Part shown: piece after piece, positions 36,637 through 44,730 of the stretch | How positions within the stretch are numbered: the first letter of the stretch is position 1 | Layout of the letters: each line of letters begins with the position of its first letter | Origin: Streptomyces bambusae | GTDB taxonomy: Bacteria > Actinomycetota > Actinomycetes > Streptomycetales > Streptomycetaceae | Direction: 5' to 3' | Length of the DNA stretch: 64,000 nt | Assembly: GCF_020532645.1 (NCBI RefSeq) | Contig: NZ_JAJAUZ010000033.1 | Span: 24,369 to 88,368, forward strand | The notes under the pieces: generated by a model | Told to the model about the DNA's origin: nothing | Seen by the model: the letters and a program-made list of their open reading frames with translations, nothing else | The model's database searches: none | Position numbers and translations under genes: made by a program

Positions 36637-37572
36637 CTACGCCTCCGCCCGTACCCGGTCCCGCGTCTGCGCGCGGACCGCGCCCATGCTGGCGGCGATG
36701 ACGAGGGCGATGGCGGCCGCGTCCGTCCAGGACATGGCCTGGTGGAGGACGAACAGGCCGGCCAGCGCGGCGATCGCCGGCTCCAGGCTCATCAGGACGG
36801 CGAAGGTAGGGGCGGGCAGCCGCCGCAGGGCCAGCAGTTCGAGGGTGTACGGCAGGACCGACGACAGCAGGGCCACGCCGACGCCCAGCAGCAGCGTGCC
36901 CGGCACCAGCAGGGCCGTACCCGCTTCCGCGATGCCCAGCGGCAGGCTGAGGACCGCCGCCACGGCCATGGCCAGGGCCAGCCCGTCCGCCTGCGGGAAG
37001 CGCCTCCCGGTGCGGGCGCTGAAGACGATGTACGCCGCCCACATCGCGCCCGCACCGACCGCGAACGCCGCACCCGCCGGGTCCAGGCCGCCGAAGCCGC
37101 CGCCCCCGTGCCCGCTGAGCAGCGCCACGCCGGCCAGTGCCAGGCCCGCCCACAGCAGGCTGGACAGGCGGCGGGCCACGACGACCGACAGGGCGAGCGG
37201 GCCGAGCACCTCCAGCGTGACGGCGGGGCCGAGCGGGATGCGGTCGATGGCCTGGTAGAAGAGGCCGTTCATGCCGGCCATGGCGATGCCGAAGGCGATC
37301 ACCGTGCCCCAGTCGGCCCGCGAGTACCCGCGCAGCCGCGGCCGGCACACGGCGAGCAGGACCACGGCCGCGGCGGCCAGGCGCAGTGCGACGACACCGG
37401 CGGCGCCGGCGCGGGGCATGAGCATGACGGCGATGGCGGCGCCGAACTGTACGGAGATGCCGGCGGCGATGACCAGGCCGACGGGGCCGAGGCGGGACGG
37501 GCCGTGCGGTCGTTCGGGGCGGGAGGGGGCGGACGTGGGCGCGGCGGACACGGCAGGGGCGGAACGGGGCAT
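36637..37572 (-). CDS. EamA/DMT-family membrane transporter (RhtA-like)
   Basis: A 311-residue protein with about ten membrane spans in two EamA halves, for example GLVIAAGISVQFGAAIAVML near residue 31 and AFGIAMAGMNGLFYQAIDRI. Family members export amino acids, homoserine or metabolites; the sequence LGPLALSVVVARRLSSLLWA with LDPAGAAFAVGAGAMWAAYI resembles RhtA-type exporters. An N-terminal cytosolic tail of about 25 residues is rich in Ser, Pro and Arg. The ATG follows GGTGGGGG. The FAD-dependent oxidoreductase lies upstream on the same strand, 35 bases before the start, so the two may be co-transcribed. Confidence 0.88.
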   Translation of the reverse strand: MPRSAPAVSAAPTSAPSRPERPHGPSRLGPVGLVIAAGISVQFGAAIAVMLMPRAGAAGVVALRLAAAAVVLLAVCRPRLRGYSRADWGTVIAFGIAMAGMNGLFYQAIDRIPLGPAVTLEVLGPLALSVVVARRLSSLLWAGLALAGVALLSGHGGGGFGGLDPAGAAFAVGAGAMWAAYIVFSARTGRRFPQADGLALAMAVAAVLSLPLGIAEAGTALLVPGTLLLGVGVALLSSVLPYTLELLALRRLPAPTFAVLMSLEPAIAALAGLFVLHQAMSWTDAAAIALVIAASMGAVRAQTRDRVRAEA

Positions 37573-37606
37573 TCCCCCACCTTAATCCGTAAGGGGCATC
37601 CAGCGC

Positions 37607-37640
37607 CCTATCACCTTACGAGGCCTATCACCTTACGAGG
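37607..37640. repeat. Exact 17-bp tandem duplication across a stop codon
   Basis: CCTATCACCTTACGAGG occurs twice head to tail (37607-37623 and 37624-37640). The second copy contains the final codons and stop of the FAD/Fe-S oxidoreductase gene, so the duplication repeats its 3' end without changing the protein. Confidence 0.8.
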
Positions 37641-40513
37641 CCCTCCGACAGGAGCTGGGCCATGTGCAGGGCGGGGCGCGGGGACAGGTGGGCCAGCTGG
37701 GTGCGGCAGGAGAAGCCGTCGGCAAGGACCGCCGCCGCGGGAGGGGCGGCACGGACCGCCGGCAGGAGTTGTTCCTCCGCGCAGGCCACCGACACCGCGT
37801 ACCGCCCAGCACCCCGCTCGAAGCCGAAGTTCCCGGCCAGCCCGCAGCAGCCGGCGCTGAGCGCCCCGGTCAGACCGGCCCGCTCCCGCAGCCGGCGTTC
37901 CGCCGCGTCGCCCAGCACCGCGTGCTGGTGGCAGTGCGTCTGCCCGGCCACCGCACGGTCCAGCCGCGGCGGCTGCCAGTGCGGCGCCCGTTCCTCCAGG
38001 ACCTGCGCGAACGTCCGTACCGCCGCCGCCAGCCGGGCCGCCCGCGGATCGTCCGGCAGCAGCTCCGGCAGGTCCGCGCGCAGGGCCGCCGCGCAGCTCG
38101 GCTCCAGCACGGCCACCGGGCCGGTCTCCCCCACGACGTCCAGGGTTCGCCGCAGCACCGCACGGGCCCGGTCCAGCCGGCCCGTGGACAGGTAGGTCAG
38201 CCCGCAGCACACCCGGCCGCGCGGCAGTTCCACCCCGATTCCGGCCGCCGCCAGGACCCGTACGGCGGCCCGCCCGACCTCGGGTGCGAGGTGTTCGGTG
38301 AACGTGTCGGGCCACAGGAGCACGCGCTCGCCCCGGCCGGCGGGGACGCCGTGCTTCCGGAACCAGCGGGTGAACGGTTCCGCCGCCACCGGCGGCAGCT
38401 CCCGTTCCGGGGTGATCCCGCCGAGGCGGCGCAGCAGCGGAACCCGGCCGAGGAGGTTGGCCGGGGCGGCTCCGCGGACCGTGGCGATGAGGTGGAGCCA
38501 GGCGGGGAGGCCACCCATCGTGTAGTGGGCGGCCGGGCGGATGCGGCCCGCCCAGTGGCGGTGCAGGAACTCCGCCTTGTACGCGGCCATGTCGACGCCG
38601 GCGGGGCAGTCGCTGCGGCAGCCCTTGCAGGAGAGGCAGAGGTCCAGGGCCTCGCGGACGTCCGTCGAGCGCCAGGAATCCTCGACGAGCTCCCCGGTGA
38701 GCATTTCGTGGAGGAGGCGGGCCCGGCCCCTCGTCGAATGGCGCTCGTCGCGCGTGACGCGGAACGACGGGCACATCACGTCCGTGCCGGACGGTTCTGC
38801 GGACCGGCACCTGGCCACGCCGACGCAGCGGACGACTCCGCGGGCCAGGGTGGTTTCGGGGGCTCCGCCTCCGGACCCCCGCGCCTCGGAAGGCGGCGGG
38901 GCCGGAACCGCCACCGGCAGGAACCGCAGGTTCTCGTCCAGCCGGTGCGCCCGCACCAGCATCCCCGGGTTCAGACCCCCCGCCGGGTCCCACACGTCCT
39001 TGTACGACTCGAAGAGGCGGATTGTGTCGGGGCCGTACATGTGCGGGAGGAGTTCCGCGCGGGCCTGGCCGTCGCCGTGTTCGCCGGAGAGGGAGCCGCC
39101 GTGGGCGGTGACCAGGACTGCCAGTTCCTCCGAGAAGCGGCGGAAGCGGGCGACGCCGGGCGCGCTCGCCAGGTCGAAATCGATGCGGACGTGGATGCAG
39201 CCCTCGCCGAAGTGGCCGTACGGGATGCCGCGGAGGCCGTGGGCGGACAGCAGGGTGCGGAAGTCGCGGAGGTAGCCGGCCAGACGGGCCGGCGGGACGG
39301 CGCAGTCCTCCCAGCCGGGCCAGGCCTCCGTGCCGTCGGGCAGGCGGGTCGCGGTGCCGGCGGCGTCCTCGCGGATGCGCCACAGCGCACGTTGGCGGGC
39401 CGGGTCCGCGAGGACGGCCGCGGACACCGCGTCGGCCGCCCGGACGACCTCGTGCGCCGCCGCCTCGTCCGGCATCTCGACGAACAGCCACGCCCGCCCC
39501 CGCGGCAGCAGTTCCGCGCCCGCCGCCCCGCGGACCAGGTCGGCGGCCATCCCCTCCACCGTCAGCGGCCCGTACGGCAGCAGCCCGGCCGCGGCCTCGG
39601 CGGCCGCGCCCTCGTCGGCGTAGCCGAGGACGGCCAGGGCCGGCCGCGGCGGCAGCGGGACCAGCTCGACCACCGCCTCGGTGACCACGCCGAGCGTGCC
39701 CTCGCTGCCGCAGAACGCGCGGGCCAGCTCGACGCCCCGCTCCGGCAGCAGCGCATCGACCGCGTACCCGGAGATCCGGCGGGTCAGGCCGGGCCGGGGC
39801 AGCGCGGTGCGCAGCAGCGCCAGGTTCGCCGCGACCAGCTCCGGCAGGCCGGCGGGGGCGCCGGACCAGCCGCGGGCCAGCCGGTGCGGGCCGCCGGGGT
39901 CGCCGTACCGCAGGACGGTCAGCTCCCGCACGTTGTCGGCGGTGGTGCCCCAGGCCACCGAGTGCGAGCCGCACGCGTTGTTGCCGATCATCCCGCCGAG
40001 CGTGCAGCGGCTGCGGGTGGACGGGTCGGGCCCGAAGGTCAGCCCGTGCGCCGCCGCCCGCCCGCGCAGCACGTCGAGCACCGCCCCCGGCTGCACCACC
40101 GCCGTCCGCGCCTGGGGGTCGAGGTCGAGGACGGCGGTCATGTGACGGGTGAAGTCGAGCACCACGCCCACCCCGGTGGCCTGACCGGCGATGGAGGTCC
40201 CGCCGCCGCGCGGCACCACCGGCACGCCCGCCTCGGCGCACACCCGCAGCACCGCCGCCACGTCCTCGGCGTCCCGCGGGGCGACCACTCCGAGCGGCAC
40301 CCTCCGGTAGTTCGAGGCGTCCATCGTGACCAGCGCCCGGGCCGCCGCCCCGAAGTCGACCTCGCCGCGGACCGCCGCCCGCAGCGCCCGCGCCAGCCCG
40401 CCCGGGTCCCCCACCGTCCGCGCCGTCCGCGCCGCCCCGCCCGCCCTCCGCCCGGCCGCCCCTCCCGTACCGCCCGTACTGCCGCCGCCCGCCGCACCGC
40501 CCGTGTCCGTCAT
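37628..40513 (-). CDS. FAD-linked oxidase fused to Fe-S protein (GlcD-GlcF / D-2-hydroxyglutarate dehydrogenase type)
   Basis: A 961-residue fusion. Residues 50-500 are the VAO-type FAD domain with VPVVPRGGGTSIAGQATGVG, TLGGMIGNNACGSHSVAWGT and GSEGTLGVVTEAVVELVPL, and then the substrate-side GIPYGHFGEGCIHVRIDFDL. Residues 560-700 hold Fe-S ligands in RCVGVARCR with MCPSF, and CLSCKGCRSDCP (C-x2-C-x2-C-x3-C). The C-terminal part has two CCG motifs (GRVCCGLTYLSTGR, AGCCGLAGNFGFE). Such enzymes oxidise D-2-hydroxyacids such as glycolate, D-lactate or D-2-hydroxyglutarate and pass electrons to the membrane. A nearby serC suggests D-2-hydroxyglutarate clean-up in serine synthesis; that link is inference. 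Confidence 0.9.
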   Translation of the reverse strand: MTDTGGAAGGGSTGGTGGAAGRRAGGAARTARTVGDPGGLARALRAAVRGEVDFGAAARALVTMDASNYRRVPLGVVAPRDAEDVAAVLRVCAEAGVPVVPRGGGTSIAGQATGVGVVLDFTRHMTAVLDLDPQARTAVVQPGAVLDVLRGRAAAHGLTFGPDPSTRSRCTLGGMIGNNACGSHSVAWGTTADNVRELTVLRYGDPGGPHRLARGWSGAPAGLPELVAANLALLRTALPRPGLTRRISGYAVDALLPERGVELARAFCGSEGTLGVVTEAVVELVPLPPRPALAVLGYADEGAAAEAAAGLLPYGPLTVEGMAADLVRGAAGAELLPRGRAWLFVEMPDEAAAHEVVRAADAVSAAVLADPARQRALWRIREDAAGTATRLPDGTEAWPGWEDCAVPPARLAGYLRDFRTLLSAHGLRGIPYGHFGEGCIHVRIDFDLASAPGVARFRRFSEELAVLVTAHGGSLSGEHGDGQARAELLPHMYGPDTIRLFESYKDVWDPAGGLNPGMLVRAHRLDENLRFLPVAVPAPPPSEARGSGGGAPETTLARGVVRCVGVARCRSAEPSGTDVMCPSFRVTRDERHSTRGRARLLHEMLTGELVEDSWRSTDVREALDLCLSCKGCRSDCPAGVDMAAYKAEFLHRHWAGRIRPAAHYTMGGLPAWLHLIATVRGAAPANLLGRVPLLRRLGGITPERELPPVAAEPFTRWFRKHGVPAGRGERVLLWPDTFTEHLAPEVGRAAVRVLAAAGIGVELPRGRVCCGLTYLSTGRLDRARAVLRRTLDVVGETGPVAVLEPSCAAALRADLPELLPDDPRAARLAAAVRTFAQVLEERAPHWQPPRLDRAVAGQTHCHQHAVLGDAAERRLRERAGLTGALSAGCCGLAGNFGFERGAGRYAVSVACAEEQLLPAVRAAPPAAAVLADGFSCRTQLAHLSPRPALHMAQLLSEGLVR

Positions 40514-40594
40514 CCCGCCACCCTCCCACCCACTCCCGCGGGTGAGCCCGTCTCACCGGGTGGACGCGCCCGAACGGCGCGTGGCGGGACCCGC

Positions 40595-40600
40595 TACGCT
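40595..40600 (+). promoter_or_regulatory. -10 element of serC, leaderless layout
   Basis: TACGCT ends 6 bases before the GTG start, so transcription would begin at the start codon itself. Confidence 0.55.
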
Positions 40601-40606
40601 CCGCTC

Positions 40607-41725
40607 GTGGCTGAGATCCAGATTCCCGCTGACATCAAGCCCGCCGACGGCCGTTTCGGCGCGGGCCCCTCCAAGGTGCGGACGGAGGCCCTCGAAGCCC
40701 TGGCCGCCACCGGTACCTCTCTCCTCGGCACCTCCCACCGGCAGGCCCCGGTCAAGAACCTGGTCGGCTCGGTACGGCAGGGCCTCCGGGACCTCTTCTC
40801 CCTCCCCGAGGGCTACGAGATCATCCTGGGCAACGGCGGCTCCACCGCCTTCTGGGACGTGGCGACCCACGGCCTGATCGAACGCAAGTCGCAGCACCTC
40901 AACTTCGGTGAGTTCTCCTCCAAGTTCGCCAAGGCCGCGAAGCTCGCGCCGTGGCTGGAGGACCCGACCGTCATCGCCTCCGAGCCCGGCACCCACCCGG
41001 AGCCGGCCGCCGAGGCGGGCGTCGACGCGTACGCCTTCACCCACAACGAGACCTCCACCGGCGTCGCCGCCCCCGTCAAGCGGGTCGCCGGCGCCGACCA
41101 GGGCGCGCTCGTGCTGGTCGACGCCACCTCGGGCGCGGGCGGCCTGCCCGTGGACATCACCGAGACGGACGTCTACTACTTCGCCCCGCAGAAGTCGTTC
41201 GCGGCGGACGGCGGCCTGTGGCTGGCCGCGTTCTCCCCGGCCGCCCTGGAGCGCGCGCAGCGGATCCACGCGTCCGGCCGGCACGTCCCGGAGTTCTTCT
41301 CGCTGCCGACGGCGATCGACAACTCGCTGAAGAACCAGACGTACAACACCCCGGCGCTGTCCACCCTGTTCCTGCTGAACGAGCAGCTGGAGTGGATCAA
41401 CGGCCAGGGCGGCCTGGACTGGGCGGTGGCGCGCACGTCGGCCTCCGCGCAGGCGCTGTACGGCTGGGCGGAGAAGTCCAAGTACGCGCAGCCGTTCGTC
41501 ACGGACCCGGCGAAGCGGTCCTCCGTCATCGGCACGATCGACTTCGACGACAGCGTGGACGCGGCCGCGGTCGCCAAGGTGCTGCGCGCCAACGGCATCG
41601 TCGACACCGAGCCGTACCGCAAGCTGGGCCGCAACCAGCTGCGCATCGCGATGTTCCCGGCGATCGACCCGGCGGACGTCACCGCGCTGACGGCGTGCAT
41701 CGACCACGTGATCGAGAAGCTCTGA
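40607..41725 (+). CDS. serC: Phosphoserine aminotransferase
   Basis: A 372-residue PLP enzyme converting 3-phosphohydroxypyruvate and glutamate to phosphoserine in serine synthesis; it can also act in vitamin B6 synthesis. Markers are the opening KPADGRFGAGPSKVRTEAL, LGTSHRQAPVKNLVGSVRQG, LGNGGSTAFWDVATHGLI, the PLP Lys region DVYYFAPQKSFAADGGLWLA, and RIAMFPAIDPADVTALTACI at the end. This is the actinobacterial long branch of SerC. The GTG start has no ribosome site and lies 6 bases after a TACGCT, so the mRNA is probably leaderless. A 17-bp terminator follows. Confidence 0.94.
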   Translation: MAEIQIPADIKPADGRFGAGPSKVRTEALEALAATGTSLLGTSHRQAPVKNLVGSVRQGLRDLFSLPEGYEIILGNGGSTAFWDVATHGLIERKSQHLNFGEFSSKFAKAAKLAPWLEDPTVIASEPGTHPEPAAEAGVDAYAFTHNETSTGVAAPVKRVAGADQGALVLVDATSGAGGLPVDITETDVYYFAPQKSFAADGGLWLAAFSPAALERAQRIHASGRHVPEFFSLPTAIDNSLKNQTYNTPALSTLFLLNEQLEWINGQGGLDWAVARTSASAQALYGWAEKSKYAQPFVTDPAKRSSVIGTIDFDDSVDAAAVAKVLRANGIVDTEPYRKLGRNQLRIAMFPAIDPADVTALTACIDHVIEKL

Positions 41726-41758
41726 CCCGGCGGGCCGACGACGGCCCGACCGCCCGGA

Positions 41759-41797
41759 CCGAGGCCCCCGGTGACCATGCGTCACCGGGGGCCTCGG
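41759..41797 (+). terminator. serC terminator
   Basis: A perfect 17-bp stem, CCGAGGCCCCCGGTGAC with GTCACCGGGGGCCTCGG, and a CATGC loop lie 34 bases after the serC stop. Confidence 0.85.
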
Positions 41798-41840
41798 CCG
41801 TACCGGGGGTCTCGGCCGTGCGGTGCCGTGCGGGCGGGGT

Positions 41841-42038
41841 GTCCCGGCCGGCGAGAGCCGGGACCTTGGTCCCAAAAATGGCGGCAAAGAGCCTGCAAAC
41901 GGGGCCTCCCGACAGGCTGCGCAGCCTGCGGTTTCGCCCCGGAGGACCTTCGGCGGGCGGGCCGGCGGACAGCTTCCCGGCCTGCAACCGCACACCCAGG
42001 ATGTCCCTCATGTCTGGTGTGCCGGGAACGATCCCGGC
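41841..42038 (+). promoter_or_regulatory. Possible structured leader before the sortase operon
   Basis: GTCCCGGC (41841-41848) pairs with GCCGGGAC (41857-41864); alternatively GGGACC (41860-41865) pairs with GGTCCC (41868-41873). The two hairpins exclude each other. A third hairpin GCCGGGA-ACGA-TCCCGGC (42021-42038) ends 19 bases before the ATG. It may be a mere set of GC dyads or a regulatory leader; no known riboswitch was recognised. Confidence 0.35.
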
Positions 42039-42056
42039 CCTGTCAGGAGGTACTCC

Positions 42057-43001
42057 ATGCGCAAGGCACTCACCGTCCCCGCCCTCGCCCTCGCCTCCGC
42101 GATGGCCCTGGCCGGCCCGGCGACCGCGTTCGCCGCCGACGGCGGAACCCACCCCGGCGGCACCACCGCCGACGCGACCCCGACCGCCACCCCGACCGAC
42201 GCCAAGCCAACCAAAGCCCCCGCCACCGCCACCCTCGACGTCACCCCCGGCACCGCCCGGCCCGGGACGCACGTGACCGTCACCGCCGGCCTCCCGGCCG
42301 GCTCCACCCACGTCCGGGTCAGCTCCGACGCCCTGGGCGGCAGCGTCCCCATGACCGAGGGCAAGAGCGTCTGGAACGGCCGGGGCACCGTCGTGCAGAC
42401 CGCCACCGCCGGCCCCCACACCGTCACGCTCACCGCCACCGGCCCGGACGGCAAGCCGGTCGGCGCCTCCGCGCAGCTCACCGTGCGCAACGGCAAGCCC
42501 ACCCCCGTGCCCGTCGCGGACTCCCTCAGCCTCTCCGCCGACCACGGCAGGCCCGGCGACCGGATCCGCGTCACCGTCAAGACCGCCGCCACGAGCGCGT
42601 ACGTCGACTCCGGCGCCTTCGGCGGGCGGGTCGGCCTGAAGCGGACCGCCCCGGACACCTGGACCGGCACCGCCGTCGTCGCCCCGCACGTCAAGACCGG
42701 CTACTACGGGGTGGACGCGTACGCGGGCGGCAGGAAGTTCGACACCTGGAAGTTCACGACCGACGCCACCGGCGGCAACGGCAACGGCAACGGGCACCGG
42801 CACGGCAGCGGCCTGAAGCCGCTCCAGCCCGCCGAGCACCGCACTCCGAAGGGATCGGTGAACACGGGTCAGGCCGCCCCCGCCGCCGTCCGCAAGGGCG
42901 TGGACGACGGACTGCTCACCGTCGGCGGGGCCTCCGCCGCCACCGCCGTCGGGCTGGCCGGGGCCGGTCTGCTGCGCCGTCGCCGGCAGTCCCGTGGCTG
43001 A
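42057..43001 (+). CDS. Secreted wall-associated protein with C-terminal anchor (probable sortase partner)
   Basis: A 314-residue protein with signal peptide MRKALTVPALALASAMALAG and a Thr/Pro-rich segment, followed by two Ig-like beta domains near residues 60-140 and 150-235 (GTARPGTHVTVTAGLPAG and DHGRPGDRIRVTVKTAATSA). The C-terminus has PKGSVNTGQ, then a hydrophobic segment and an RRRRQSRG tail, the order of a wall-sorting signal. No LPxTG or LAxTG is found, so PKGSVNTG may be the substitute motif read by the class F sortase whose gene overlaps this stop by eight bases. The ATG follows CAGGAGGTACTCC. Confidence 0.78.
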   Translation: MRKALTVPALALASAMALAGPATAFAADGGTHPGGTTADATPTATPTDAKPTKAPATATLDVTPGTARPGTHVTVTAGLPAGSTHVRVSSDALGGSVPMTEGKSVWNGRGTVVQTATAGPHTVTLTATGPDGKPVGASAQLTVRNGKPTPVPVADSLSLSADHGRPGDRIRVTVKTAATSAYVDSGAFGGRVGLKRTAPDTWTGTAVVAPHVKTGYYGVDAYAGGRKFDTWKFTTDATGGNGNGNGHRHGSGLKPLQPAEHRTPKGSVNTGQAAPAAVRKGVDDGLLTVGGASAATAVGLAGAGLLRRRRQSRG

Positions 43002-43629
43002 CCGCCCGGCCGGCCGCCGCCCGGCGCGGCTGCGCCGTACCGCCGCGGGCGCGGGCGCCGCCGCACTGGCCGCCGTACTCGTCGCGGGCTGCGGCTCCGC
43101 GCACGGCTCAGGCGGGTCCGCCGCGGCCGCCCCTCAGGTCAAACCGGTGGCCGCCACCTCGCTGGCGCCGTCGGTGCCGGACCGGATCGACATCCCGTCG
43201 ATCCACGTGGACGCCGCCCTCGACGCGGTCGGGCTGGACGCCGGCGGGCAGATGCAGGAGCCGTCGTTCGACCGGCCGATGGAGGCGGCCTGGTACCGGC
43301 AGGGGCCGACACCCGGGGAGAAGGGCGCGGCCGCGATCGTCGGCCACCTGGACACGCCCACCACCAAGGAGGCCGTCTTCCACCGCCTGAAGGAACTGGC
43401 GAAGGGGGCGCAGATCGAGGTGCACCGTACGGACGGCAGCACGGCCGTGTTCGCCGTGGACGCCGTCGACACGTTCAAGAAGGACGCCTTCCCCACCGCG
43501 AAGGTGTACGGGGACACCCACGGCCGGGCCGAGCTCCGCCTGATCACGTGCGGCGGCAGCCTCACGGCGGACCGGCACTGGGACTCCAACGTGGTCGTCT
43601 TCGCCCACCTGACCGGCAAGGCCGCCTGA
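42994..43629 (+). CDS. Class F sortase
   Basis: A 211-residue transpeptidase with an N-terminal membrane anchor (GAAALAAVLVAGCGSAHG, which also contains a possible lipobox Cys) and an outside sortase barrel. The catalytic triad is visible: His118 in VGHLDTP, Cys186 in LITCGG and Arg194 in ADRHWDSN. Class F sortases attach proteins to the cell wall or join pilin-like units. The gene starts at a GTG inside the end of the upstream secreted protein gene, so the pair is translated together and should act together. Confidence 0.9.
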   Translation: MADRPAGRRPARLRRTAAGAGAAALAAVLVAGCGSAHGSGGSAAAAPQVKPVAATSLAPSVPDRIDIPSIHVDAALDAVGLDAGGQMQEPSFDRPMEAAWYRQGPTPGEKGAAAIVGHLDTPTTKEAVFHRLKELAKGAQIEVHRTDGSTAVFAVDAVDTFKKDAFPTAKVYGDTHGRAELRLITCGGSLTADRHWDSNVVVFAHLTGKAA

Positions 43630-43740
43630 GCGGGCCGAGCGGACCGGGGTGCGGCCGCGACGACTGCCCGGATCCCGGGCGGCCGCCGCGGCCGCACCCG
43701 GCTATCGCACCCGCTGCGGCTCCGGCCGCACCTGCGCCGC

Positions 43741-44535
43741 TCATGCGACCGGGGCCGGGGCCGCGACCGGGAGCGGCGGCACGGGGACGGGGACGGGCAG
43801 CGGGGGTACGTCCACGGGCAGCTTCGGGAGTTCCGGCAGGCCCGGCAGGTTCGGCAGCGGGAGTCCGGCGCCGAGCACCAGCGCGACGACGAGGTTGACC
43901 AGACCGGTCACGACCTCCGTGGCCTTGCTGCCGGCGTCCGCCGAGCAGCCGCACGGCCCGGCCGCCTTGACCAGCCCCTCCACCGACTTCTTCAGGTTGT
44001 CCACGGCCGCCGTGACGAGGTCCAGCGGGGCGGCGGCCTTGGCGGCGGCCACGGGCAGCTTCGGCGCGTCCACCGGAAGCTTCGGGGCGTCCACGGGCAG
44101 CTTGGGCGCGTCGACCGGGAGCTTCGGCGCGTCCACCGGCAGCGGCGGCACCGGCACCGGGAGGTCGACGGGCGGCTTCGGCAGGTCCACCGGCGGCTTG
44201 GGGACGTCCACCGGCGGCTTCGGCAGCCCGGCCTTCAGCCCGTCCAGCGCCGAGGTGACCGCCGCGAGGTGCTTGTCCAGTTCCGCCTGCGGCAGCTTGC
44301 CGTCATCGGCCTTGAGCACCGCGGTGAGCAGGTCGGTGACCGGCTTCAGCACCCCGCCGATGTTGCCGAGCGTCTGCACCTGGGCGAGCAGCGCGTCCGC
44401 CCCCGGCACCGGAGCGGCGGCGGACACGACGGCGGGCCGGGGGGCGGCCACCGCCGCGCCGGCCAGCGCCGGGGAGACGCCGAGCAGCGAGAGGGAGAGG
44501 GCGAAGGGGACCGCGAAGCGCATCGTGGGACGCAA
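43741..44535 (-). CDS. Secreted protein with KLPVDAP repeats, function unknown
   Basis: About 264 residues. The signal peptide is MRFAVPFALSLSLLGVSPAL with cleavage near AVA. A helical part (residues 40-105) is followed by a Pro-rich block of PPVDVPK, PPVDLPK and four KLPVDAP units, then a helical part with GPCGCSADAG and a long hydrophobic stretch (VVTGLVNLVVALVLGAGLPL), and a final Pro/Val/Leu-rich tail. It looks like a wall-spanning or surface fibre protein. GGAGAAG lies 6 bases before a TTG at 44535, so that is preferred over the ATG at 44523. It converges with the sortase gene. Confidence 0.72.
   Translation of the reverse strand: MRPTMRFAVPFALSLSLLGVSPALAGAAVAAPRPAVVSAAAPVPGADALLAQVQTLGNIGGVLKPVTDLLTAVLKADDGKLPQAELDKHLAAVTSALDGLKAGLPKPPVDVPKPPVDLPKPPVDLPVPVPPLPVDAPKLPVDAPKLPVDAPKLPVDAPKLPVAAAKAAAPLDLVTAAVDNLKKSVEGLVKAAGPCGCSADAGSKATEVVTGLVNLVVALVLGAGLPLPNLPGLPELPKLPVDVPPLPVPVPVPPLPVAAPAPVA
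44040..44160 (-). repeat. 21-bp tandem repeats encoding KLPVDAP
   Basis: Four nearly identical 21-base units run through the secreted protein gene and encode K-L-P-V-D-A-P. Third-position changes show divergence with protein conservation. Confidence 0.75.
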
Positions 44536-44730
44536 CTGCTTCTCCTGTTCGGATGGGCTCCCGGCCGGTGGGACGCCGGCACGGAAGACACGGGGGCACC
44601 CCCGCCCACGGTGCGGACGGGGGAACGCTCCGCCCACGGTGCGGGCGGGGCACTACCCCACCCACTACTGACCACCCGTCAGCAACCTGCAACCGGAGAC
44701 CGCCCCCGCTACTGCACCCGTGAGGATCCG

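Noticed and set aside
37664..41725. A 1353-codon plus-strand open frame across the FAD/Fe-S gene
   Set aside because: Its first 960 codons are the antisense of a clearly conserved oxidoreductase and are Arg/Gly/Gln-rich without domains. Only the last part, serC, is real.
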